From positions 310,001-374,000 of the forward strand of contig NZ_STGJ01000001.1 in assembly GCF_004919095.1 (NCBI RefSeq): 64,000 nucleotides of DNA, read 5' to 3'. Below, piece after piece: positions 1 through 7,184 of this stretch. The DNA is from Crenobacter intestini. GTDB taxonomy: Bacteria; Pseudomonadota; Gammaproteobacteria; Burkholderiales; Chromobacteriaceae. Each line of letters begins with the position of its first letter. Within the stretch, counting starts at the first letter, position 1. The translations under genes and the position numbers were made by a program. A model generated the notes under the pieces. It made no database searches. It was not told the origin of the DNA and worked only from the letters and a program-made list of their open reading frames with translations.

Positions 1-484
1 GGGTTCGGCGGGCCAGTCCGAAGACGCGCGGCAGCTCGCAAGCTACCTCGCCGACGCGCCGCGGCCCTTGTTGCTGCTGCCGGGCAGCGCCAGCGAATAC
101 AGCCGCCACCCTGACGGCCCCATCCTGATCGCCTACGACGGCAGCCCGTGCGCCGCACGCATGCTGCAGCAGCTCGCCTTCATGCGGCTGTGGCCCCACT
201 CGGAAAAGCGTTTGGTCGTGGTGCAAAAATCCCAGCAGGACGCGGAAGCCCTGGCGGCAGAGGCGGCTGGCTACCTGGCCTGCCACGGCATCGAAACGGT
301 ACCGGCAGCCATCGGCAGCACGCTGCCCGCCGCGGAGGTCCTGCTCGCCGAATCTGCCGCGCACGGCGCACGCGCGCTGGCCATGGGAGCGTTCGGGAGC
401 AACAGCTGGCGCGACCGCCTGTTCGGCTCGGCCACCCGCACCCTGCTGGCCGAGGCCGACTTCCCCTTGCTGCTAGCCCACTGA
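1..484 (+). CDS. Universal stress protein (UspA family), 3' part
   Basis: The frame is open from the left edge of the window, so the start lies outside; only the last 160 or so codons are seen. The stretch GPILIAYDGSP is the first beta strand of a UspA fold, and near the end LAMGAFGSNSWRDRLFGSAT matches the nucleotide-binding G-2x-G-9x-G-S/T signature of ATP-binding Usp domains. About 20 residues precede this domain and look like the tail of another one (LLLLPGS), so this is probably the second domain of a tandem Usp of about 280 residues. Role: cytoplasmic stress protein. The next gene is acnA, 170 bases on, with its own candidate promoter. Confidence 0.85.
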   Translation, partial: GSAGQSEDARQLASYLADAPRPLLLLPGSASEYSRHPDGPILIAYDGSPCAARMLQQLAFMRLWPHSEKRLVVVQKSQQDAEALAAEAAGYLACHGIETVPAAIGSTLPAAEVLLAESAAHGARALAMGAFGSNSWRDRLFGSATRTLLAEADFPLLLAH

Positions 485-610
485 GCAAGCGGGGTGCGCA
501 GCAACGCCTGCAAGCACCGGTTTGCCGCGAGCAGACCGGTTTGCGGCGCGCGAGTACGTCAACCTGCCACTGCCCTGAGCCTGGCCGCTCCACCGCGCCA
601 CGCGCCGCCG

Positions 611-620
611 GCTATACCGG
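611..620 (+). promoter_or_regulatory. Candidate -10 element of acnA
   Basis: The decamer GCTATACCGG contains the -10-like hexamer TATACC. Transcription from it would begin near 625, which leaves a leader of about 30 bases before the ATG at 657 but none before the ATG at 627. The same decamer lies upstream of doxX at 5831. No convincing -35 box is visible. Confidence 0.3.
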
Positions 621-656
621 ACGGGGATGACCACCACCGCGTCAGTGAGGCAAGCC

Positions 657-3356
657 ATGCACACCCCGACCAACTCGTTCAACACGCTGTCCACGCTTGA
701 GGCCAACGGCAAGACCTACCGCTACTTCGCCTTGCAAGGCGGCGAGCTTGCAGGGTGCGCGGCGGTGCGCCGCCTGCCGGTGAGCTCTCGCATCCTGCTT
801 GAGAACCTGCTGCGCCACGAAGACGGGGTAAGCGTCACCCGCCAGCACATCGAGGCGCTGGCCAGCAGCGGCGGCCGTGCCGTCGACCAGGAAATCCTGT
901 TCCATCCGGCGCGGGTGCTGATGCAGGACTTCACCGGCGTGCCGGCGGTGGCGGACCTTGCCGCGATGCGCGACGCGCTGGCCAGCCGCGGCGCCGACCC
1001 GCTCAGGGTCAACCCCCTGACGCAGGTCGACCTGGTGATCGACCACTCGGTCAACGTCGACAGCTTCGGCAGCGCCGCCGCCTTCGACATCAACGTGCGC
1101 CAGGAGATGCAGCGCAACCACGAGCGCTACCGCTTCCTCAAGTGGGCGCAGGGTGCCTTCGCCAACTTCCGGGTGGTACCGCCGGGCACCGGCATTTGCC
1201 ACCAGGTCAACCTCGAGTACCTGGCCAAAGTGGTGTGGCAGCAGCCGGGGGCGGACGCGCCGCTGGCCTTTCCCGACACGCTGGTCGGCACCGACAGCCA
1301 CACCACGATGATCAACGCGCTGGGCGTGCTCGGCTGGGGCGTCGGCGGCATCGAAGCGGAAGCGGCCATGCTCGGCCAGCCGGTGCCGATGCTGATCCCG
1401 GAAGTGGTCGGCTTCGAGCTAACCGGCGCGCTTGCGCCGGGCATCACCGCGACCGACCTGGTGCTGCAGGTGGTGCAGATGCTGCGGGCGTTCGGCGTGG
1501 TCGGCAAGTTCGTCGAGTTTTACGGCGCGGGGCTTGACCACCTGCCGCTGCCGGAGCGCGCCACCCTCGCCAACATGGCGCCAGAGTATGGCGCGACCTG
1601 CGGCTTCTTCCCGGTCGACGCGCAAACCCTGCACTACCTCGCCGCCACCGGCCGCGACGCGGATACCTGCGCCCTGGTCGAAGCGTACTGCCGCGCGCAG
1701 GGCCTGTGGCGCGACGCGCACAGCGCCGCACCCGATTACGCTGCGACCCTGTCGCTGGACCTTTCGACGGTGCAGCCGTCGCTGGCCGGGCCGCGCCGCC
1801 CGCAAGACCGCGTGCTGCTGCCTGCCTTGCGCGAAGCGACCGAGACCGTGATCGCGAACAACGGCAAGGCGGCGGAACTGGACACGGCGTTCGCGCTGCC
1901 CGGGGATGCGGGCAGCCTGCACCACGGCGACGTGGTGATCGCCGCGATCACCTCCTGCACCAACACGTCGAACCCCGCCGTGATGATCGGCGCCGGCCTG
2001 CTCGCCCGCAATGCGCTCGCGCGCGGCCTGCAGCGCAAGCCCTGGGTCAAGTCGTCGCTGGCACCCGGCTCGCGCGTGGTGAGCGACTACCTCGCGCAAT
2101 CGGGCCTGCAAACGCATCTGGACGCGCTGGGCTTCAACCTGGTCGGTTACGGCTGCACCACCTGTATCGGCAACTCCGGGCCGCTGCCGGACGCCGTCGA
2201 AGAGGCGGTCAGCCGCCACCAGCTGGTGGTGAGCGCGGTGCTCTCCGGCAACCGCAACTTCGAGGGGCGCATCCATCCGCAGGTGAAGGCCAACTGGCTG
2301 GCCTCGCCCCCGCTGGTGGTCGCCTACGCGCTGGCCGGCACCACCCGCATCGACCTGAGCCGCGAGCCGCTAGGCGTCGACCCCGACGGCGCCCCCGTCT
2401 TCCTCAAAGAGCTGTGGCCGTCGGACGCCGAAATCGCCCAATGGGTGCACGCCATCGGCCGGCAGATGTTCACCGGCCGCTACCGTGCGGTGTTCGACGG
2501 CGACGCGGCCTGGCAGGCCATCAAGGCCGACGCCGGCGCCAACTTTGCCTTCGCCCCCGACTCGACCTATATCCGCCTGCCGCCCTTTTTCGAGCCGCGC
2601 TGGCGCGGCAACTCGGGCGACATCGTCGGGGCGCCCATCCTCGCGCTTTTGGGCGACTCGGTGACCACCGACCATATCTCGCCTGCCGGACAGATCCCGC
2701 CCGACAGCCCGGCCGCCCACTACCTGCGCAGCCAGGGCGTGCCCGACGCCGACTTCAATTCCTACGGCGCGCGCCGCGGCAACCATGAAGTGATGATGCG
2801 CGGCACCTTCGGCAATATCCGCCTGCGCAACGCGCTGACCCCGGGCGTCGAGGGCGGGTACACCGTGCTGCACGCCAAGGGCGGCGGCGACGGCGCCAGG
2901 GTGTTCATTTACGACGCGGCGATGGCGTACCAAAGGGGCGGCGTGGCCACCGTGGTGGTCGCCGGCAAGGAGTATGGCACCGGCTCCAGCCGCGACTGGG
3001 CGGCCAAGGGCACGCTGCTGTTGGGGGTGCGCGCGGTGATCGCCGAGAGTTTCGAGCGCATCCACCGCTCCAACCTGGTCGGCATGGGCGTGTTGCCGCT
3101 GGAATTCTTGCCGGGCGACGATCGCACCACCCTGTCGCTCGACGCCGGGGTCACCTTCGACATTCTGGGCATCGATGCAAACTTGCAGCCGCAGCAGCTG
3201 CTTGTCGCACGCCTCCACTACGCGGGCGGCGCGACGCGGGACATCCAGCTGCGTGCACGGCTGGATACGCGGATGGAAGTGGATTACTTCCAAAGCGGTG
3301 GTGTGCTCAACTACATCCTCGAGCAGTTTTCAGGCGAGCCGCCCGCGCGTGCGTGA
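657..3356 (+). CDS. acnA: Aconitate hydratase A
   Basis: Cytoplasmic [4Fe-4S] enzyme of the TCA and glyoxylate cycles that interconverts citrate and isocitrate. With the start at 657 it has 899 residues, close to E. coli AcnA (891). Iron-sulfur ligands are C434 (in SCTNTSNP) and C500/C503 (in GYGCTTCIGNSG), almost the same numbering as E. coli. The swivelling fourth domain carries TTDHISPAG and GKEYGTGSSRDWAAKG. I prefer the ATG at 657 to the one at 627 because GAGG sits 6 bases before it, while 627 has no spaced ribosome-binding site and overlaps the likely transcription start. The next gene converges on it 36 bases away. Some AcnA-family members act as 2-methylaconitate-forming AcnD, but no prp genes are near. 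Confidence 0.95.
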   Translation: MHTPTNSFNTLSTLEANGKTYRYFALQGGELAGCAAVRRLPVSSRILLENLLRHEDGVSVTRQHIEALASSGGRAVDQEILFHPARVLMQDFTGVPAVADLAAMRDALASRGADPLRVNPLTQVDLVIDHSVNVDSFGSAAAFDINVRQEMQRNHERYRFLKWAQGAFANFRVVPPGTGICHQVNLEYLAKVVWQQPGADAPLAFPDTLVGTDSHTTMINALGVLGWGVGGIEAEAAMLGQPVPMLIPEVVGFELTGALAPGITATDLVLQVVQMLRAFGVVGKFVEFYGAGLDHLPLPERATLANMAPEYGATCGFFPVDAQTLHYLAATGRDADTCALVEAYCRAQGLWRDAHSAAPDYAATLSLDLSTVQPSLAGPRRPQDRVLLPALREATETVIANNGKAAELDTAFALPGDAGSLHHGDVVIAAITSCTNTSNPAVMIGAGLLARNALARGLQRKPWVKSSLAPGSRVVSDYLAQSGLQTHLDALGFNLVGYGCTTCIGNSGPLPDAVEEAVSRHQLVVSAVLSGNRNFEGRIHPQVKANWLASPPLVVAYALAGTTRIDLSREPLGVDPDGAPVFLKELWPSDAEIAQWVHAIGRQMFTGRYRAVFDGDAAWQAIKADAGANFAFAPDSTYIRLPPFFEPRWRGNSGDIVGAPILALLGDSVTTDHISPAGQIPPDSPAAHYLRSQGVPDADFNSYGARRGNHEVMMRGTFGNIRLRNALTPGVEGGYTVLHAKGGGDGARVFIYDAAMAYQRGGVATVVVAGKEYGTGSSRDWAAKGTLLLGVRAVIAESFERIHRSNLVGMGVLPLEFLPGDDRTTLSLDAGVTFDILGIDANLQPQQLLVARLHYAGGATRDIQLRARLDTRMEVDYFQSGGVLNYILEQFSGEPPARA

Positions 3357-3392
3357 TTCACGCCCACGGCTTGCCGACTGGCGGGCGCCGGC

Positions 3393-5672
3393 TTACGCGT
3401 CGGCGGCGCCGGCGCTCTTGCGGACGCTGACCGGCACCGACTTGTAGCCCGGCGTCCCGCTCTCGGCGTCGATATGGTCGAGCGGGATCAGGCAGTTGGC
3501 TTCCGGGTAGTAGGCAGCGACGGTGCCGCGGGCAATCGCGTGCGCAATGGCGGTCAGCCCCGGGTAGCGCCGGGTTTCTCCACCTGATGCCAGCTCGACG
3601 TCGACCTTGTCCCCGTGCACCAACCCCAGCGCCTCCAGGTCATCCGGGTGCATGAACAGCACGTCGCGCCGGCCGAACACCCCGCGGTAGCGGTCGTCGT
3701 AGGCGTAGATAGTCGTGTTGTACTGGTCGTGGCTGCGCACGGTCACCAGCCGGAACGCGTCCCCCTGCTGCAGGTCTTCGTCCAGCCCGTCAAAGACATA
3801 GAATTCGGCCTTGCCCGACGGGGTGTTCCAGACGCGCCCGGTGGCCGGCAGCGGCAGCCGGAAGCCGCCGGGCACCCGGATGCGCGCGTTGTAGTCGTCG
3901 AAGCCGGGGATCACCCGTTCGATCAGCGCCCGGATCCGGTCGTAGTCGGCACTCAGCGCGTCCCAGTCGACACCGCTGTCCGGCAGGGTCGCCCGCGCGA
4001 TGCCGGCGACGATCGCAACCTCGGACTTAAGGTGCATGGACGCCGGCGGCAGCTTGCCGACCGACGCGTGCACCATCGACATCGAGTCTTCCACGGTGAC
4101 CGCCTGCACGCCGCTGGCCTGCAGGTCGGCCTCGGTGCGGCCAAGGCAGGGCAACAGCAGCGTCGTCTGCGCGACCAAAAGGTGCGAGCGGTTGAGCTTG
4201 GTCGCGACGTGGACGGCCATCTCCAGCGACGCCATCGCCGGGAAGCACTGCCCCGGGTCGGGCAAGGCGACCGCCAGGTTGCCGCCCAGGCACAGCAGCG
4301 CCCGGCACTCGCCGCTGACGATGGCCTGCATCGAGCGCACGGCGTCGCGCCCCGCCCAGCGCGGCGGCGCAAAGCCGAAGGTGGCGGCGAGCCCGTCCAG
4401 GAAGGCCGCCGACGGCTTCTCGGTGATGCCGACCGTCCGGTTGCCCTGCACGTTGGAGTGCCCGCGCAGCGGGCAGATGCCGGCGCCGGGCTTGCCGAGG
4501 TTGCCCTTGAGCAAGAGCAGGTCGCACAGCAGTCTTACGTTGGCGGTGCCGCGCCGGTGCTGGGTGATGCCCATCCCGTAGCTGATGATGGTCGCGCCGG
4601 ACTTGGCGTACAGGCGGGCGACTTCTTCCAGGCTCGCCTGGCTCAAACCGCTGGCCGACTCGATGGCCGGCCAGCCGGTGGCCGTGAGGTCTTCCTGCAG
4701 CGGCGCGAAGCCCACGGTGTGCCCGGCGATGAAATCGTGGTCGAGCACGCCGCCTTGCCGCGCCTCCATCTCCAGCAAGGCCTTCATCACGCCCTTGATC
4801 GCGGCGGCGTCGCCGCCCGCCTTCACCTGCAGGTAGTTGGACGCGATCGCCGTCGCGCCGTACGTCGCCATCTCCACCGGGTCCTGCGGGTCGGCAAAGC
4901 GCTCCAGCGCCCGCTCCCGCATCGGGTTGAACACGACAATCGGCACGCCGCGCCGCGCCGCGTCGTGCAGCACGCCCATCATCCGCGGGTGGTTGGTGCC
5001 CGGGTTGTGGCCGATCGAGATGATCAGCTCGCACTTGTCGAAGTCGTCCAGCGACACCGAGCCCTTGCCCATGCCGATCGACCGCGGCAGGCCGACGCTG
5101 GTCGGCTCGTGACAGAGGTTCGAGCAATCGGGGAAGTTGTTGCTGCCGTACATCCGGGCAAACAGCTGGTAGAGGAAAGCCGCCTCGTTCGAGGTGCGGC
5201 CCGAGGTGTAAAAGTCGACCTGCCGCGGCGGCAGCGTAGCCAAAACGGCGCCGATGCGCGCGAAGGCGGCGTCCCAGGAGAGCGGCTGGTAGGTGTCGCT
5301 CGCCTTGTCGTACAGCATCGGCTCGGTCAGCCGGCCGAAGTCTTCCAGTTCGTGGTCGCTCAGCTTCATGAGTTCGGCGACCGGCCGCGCTGCAAACAGG
5401 GCGGGTGTCGCCCGGTGCTTCGTCGCCTCCCAGGTCACCGCCTTGGCGCCGTTCTCGCAAAACTGGAAGGTCGAGGCGTGGTTCTTGTCCGGCCACGCGC
5501 AGCCCGGGCAGTCAAAGCCCTGCGGCTGGTTGGTCCTGAGCAGGGTGGCAGACGCCTCGACCGTGTCCATCTGCTCGCGCACCGCGACGGCCAGCGCCTT
5601 GAGCGCGCCCCAGCCACCGGCCGGCCCCGCATAGTCGTGCACCCCGGCAACATTCCTTGGCTGTTCGGCCAT
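3393..5672 (-). CDS. FdhF/YdeP-family molybdopterin oxidoreductase
   Basis: Large catalytic subunit (759 residues) of the molybdopterin-guanine-dinucleotide oxidoreductase superfamily, closest in feel to E. coli YdeP, a formate-dehydrogenase-like protein linked to acid resistance whose substrate is not established. The N-terminus has CPGCAWPD and a further Cys in QFCENGAKA, the region that carries an iron-sulfur cluster in relatives. MGD-binding segments such as GHNPGTNHPRMMG, SYGMGITQHRRGT and CPLRGHSNVQGNRT follow, and the C-terminal domain has a MopB-type barrel (HPDDLEALGLVHGDKVDVE). The start at 5672 is preceded by GAGGGAGAAG at good spacing; an in-frame TTG lies 5 codons upstream. No partner subunits, fdhD or cofactor genes are beside it, so it may act alone or with a distant partner. 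Confidence 0.85.
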   Translation of the reverse strand: MAEQPRNVAGVHDYAGPAGGWGALKALAVAVREQMDTVEASATLLRTNQPQGFDCPGCAWPDKNHASTFQFCENGAKAVTWEATKHRATPALFAARPVAELMKLSDHELEDFGRLTEPMLYDKASDTYQPLSWDAAFARIGAVLATLPPRQVDFYTSGRTSNEAAFLYQLFARMYGSNNFPDCSNLCHEPTSVGLPRSIGMGKGSVSLDDFDKCELIISIGHNPGTNHPRMMGVLHDAARRGVPIVVFNPMRERALERFADPQDPVEMATYGATAIASNYLQVKAGGDAAAIKGVMKALLEMEARQGGVLDHDFIAGHTVGFAPLQEDLTATGWPAIESASGLSQASLEEVARLYAKSGATIISYGMGITQHRRGTANVRLLCDLLLLKGNLGKPGAGICPLRGHSNVQGNRTVGITEKPSAAFLDGLAATFGFAPPRWAGRDAVRSMQAIVSGECRALLCLGGNLAVALPDPGQCFPAMASLEMAVHVATKLNRSHLLVAQTTLLLPCLGRTEADLQASGVQAVTVEDSMSMVHASVGKLPPASMHLKSEVAIVAGIARATLPDSGVDWDALSADYDRIRALIERVIPGFDDYNARIRVPGGFRLPLPATGRVWNTPSGKAEFYVFDGLDEDLQQGDAFRLVTVRSHDQYNTTIYAYDDRYRGVFGRRDVLFMHPDDLEALGLVHGDKVDVELASGGETRRYPGLTAIAHAIARGTVAAYYPEANCLIPLDHIDAESGTPGYKSVPVSVRKSAGAADA

Positions 5673-5830
5673 CGACTTCTCCCTCAACGTGAACGGGCAA
5701 ATCCCCTCAAGCTAAGGTTATAGCCACAGCCGGCCGGACTCTCACTGCCCCCTGCCCGCCATGCCGGCGCAAGCCGGCAAGCGGCACGGCCTTGCGCCAC
5801 TTCCTGGCGGGTGACAGGCCCGACTGCCCT

Positions 5831-5840
5831 GCTATACCGG
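5831..5840 (+). promoter_or_regulatory. Candidate extended -10 of doxX
   Basis: The sequence TGCTATACC fits an extended -10 (TGnTAtaat-like), 34 bases before the doxX ATG. The decamer GCTATACCGG is identical to the one upstream of acnA at 611-620. Confidence 0.35.
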
Positions 5841-5873
5841 CAAGACATTCCGCATGGGCAAGGAGACGTCACC

Positions 5874-6254
5874 ATGAACACACTGCTCAACCTGGCTGGC
5901 CGCGTGCTGCTGGCCCAATTCTTCCTGCTGGCGGGGCTTGGCAAGATCACCAACTACGACGGCACCGCCGCCTACATGCAGGCTTTCCACGTCCCCACCG
6001 CACTGCTGCCCCTCGTCATCCTGCTCGAAGTCGGCGGCGGGTTGGCCTTGATCGCCGGCTGGAAAGTCAGGTGGATTGCCCTGCTGCTGGCGGCCTTTTC
6101 GGTTGCCGCGGCGGTGATCTTCCACCACGACTTCGCCAACGAGACACAGTGGATCCTGTTTATCGGCGACCTCTCGACCGCGGGCGGCCTGCTGGTGCTG
6201 GCGCAATGCGGCGCCCTGGCGCCGGCGCTGGATGCAAGGCGGAAGGATGCCTGA
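5874..6254 (+). CDS. DoxX family membrane protein
   Basis: Small inner-membrane protein of 126 residues. The opening LLNLAGRVLLAQFFLLAGLGKI and later hydrophobic blocks give about four membrane segments, as in the DoxX/YphA family; a short soluble stretch FHHDFANETQW lies before the last helix. The start at 5874 follows AAGGAGACGTCACC, a strong ribosome-binding site; an in-frame start at 5811 has none. Members are variously proposed to be quinone-linked or oxidative-stress proteins, and nothing here fixes the role. It stands alone, divergent from the molybdopterin enzyme and convergent with bdhA. Confidence 0.85.
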   Translation: MNTLLNLAGRVLLAQFFLLAGLGKITNYDGTAAYMQAFHVPTALLPLVILLEVGGGLALIAGWKVRWIALLLAAFSVAAAVIFHHDFANETQWILFIGDLSTAGGLLVLAQCGALAPALDARRKDA

Positions 6255-6272
6255 GTGACAAGCCTCGCCAAA

Positions 6273-6305
6273 CAGGCGGGACGGCCGCAAACGACCGCCC
6301 GCCTG
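6273..6305. terminator. Bidirectional terminator between doxX and bdhA
   Basis: Inverted repeat CAGGCGGG / CCCGCCTG, with a further ACGG/CCG pairing inside, lying between two convergent genes. There is no T tract, so it may be a weak or Rho-assisted site. Confidence 0.5.
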
Positions 6306-6315
6306 CTCCACTCCC

Positions 6316-7095
6316 TCACTCCATGCACCAGCCGTGGCTGACCAGCAGCGACTGCCCGGTCAGCGCCTTGTTCGGGAAGGCCGCCAGGAAGAGCGCAGCC
6401 TCGGCGACGTCGCTGTCCTTGACGAACTCGCCGTCGACCGTCCCGCCCAGCATCACCCGGCGCACCACCTCGTCTTCGCTGATGCCCAGCGTTTTGGCCT
6501 GCTCGGGGATCTGCCGGCGCACCAGCGGCGTGTCGACGTAGCCCGGGCAGATCAGGTTGGCGCGGATATTGTCGGCGGCGCCCTCCTTGGCGATGGTGCG
6601 CGCAAGGCCCAGCAGCGCGTGCTTGGCCGACACGTAGGGGGCTTTTAACGGGGACGCGAGCTTGGAGTGCACCGACCCCATCAGCAGGATGGCGCCGCCG
6701 CCGTGCGCGCGCATATGGCGCATCGCGGCGCGGCTGCACAGGAAGGCACCGTCCAGGTGCACCGCAATCAGCCGCCGCCAGTCACCAAACTCAAGCTCGA
6801 CAATCGGCGCGATATGCTGGACGCCGGCGTTGCTGACCATAATGTGCAGGCCGCCCAGCTGCCCGATCGCCTCGGCAAAACCCGCCTCGACCGACGCCTC
6901 GTCGCTCACGTCCATCGCGACCGCCACCGCGTGCGCGCCCTCGTCGCGCAGCTGCTGCGCGGCGGCCTCGGCCGCGTCCGGCCGTATGTCGGCCACCGCG
7001 ACCGCCGCGCCGGCGGACGCGAAGCGGCGGGCGATGGCGAGGCCGATGCCGCTGGCTGCGCCGGTGACCAGCGCGCATTGTCGGGTCAGTTGCAT
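6316..7095 (-). CDS. bdhA: 3-hydroxybutyrate dehydrogenase
   Basis: Short-chain dehydrogenase of 259 residues that oxidises D-3-hydroxybutyrate to acetoacetate with NAD+ in poly-hydroxybutyrate turnover. The Rossmann motif TGAASGIG is at residues 11-18, NAG in VSNAGVQH, and the catalytic triad S141, Y154, K158 (YVSAK). The C-terminal segments ISEDEVVRRVMLGGTVDGEF and LTGQSLLVSHGWCME are typical of bacterial 3-hydroxybutyrate dehydrogenases and set it apart from other SDRs. The start follows GGGAGGGAAAAAC. No phb synthesis genes are nearby. The open frame continues well upstream without a start signal; that extension is a high-GC artefact. Confidence 0.9.
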   Translation of the reverse strand: MQLTRQCALVTGAASGIGLAIARRFASAGAAVAVADIRPDAAEAAAQQLRDEGAHAVAVAMDVSDEASVEAGFAEAIGQLGGLHIMVSNAGVQHIAPIVELEFGDWRRLIAVHLDGAFLCSRAAMRHMRAHGGGAILLMGSVHSKLASPLKAPYVSAKHALLGLARTIAKEGAADNIRANLICPGYVDTPLVRRQIPEQAKTLGISEDEVVRRVMLGGTVDGEFVKDSDVAEAALFLAAFPNKALTGQSLLVSHGWCME

Positions 7096-7139
7096 GTTTT
7101 TCCCTCCCTTAATCAAGATGGGCCGCCCGCTGGCCACCC

Positions 7140-7165
7140 GCCGCGCCGCGCCAGCGTGGCGCGGC
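7140..7165 (-). terminator. Possible terminator after the 821-residue gene
   Basis: Inverted repeat GCCGCGCC / GGCGCGGC with a short loop, in the 89-base gap between the unknown gene and bdhA. There is no T tract. Confidence 0.3.
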
Positions 7166-7184
7166 CATCCTTCTTGCCGCAGCC

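Noticed and set aside
3615-5723. Rightward open frame of about 700 codons opposite the molybdopterin enzyme
   Set aside because: Shadow of a gene with clear family motifs on the other strand.
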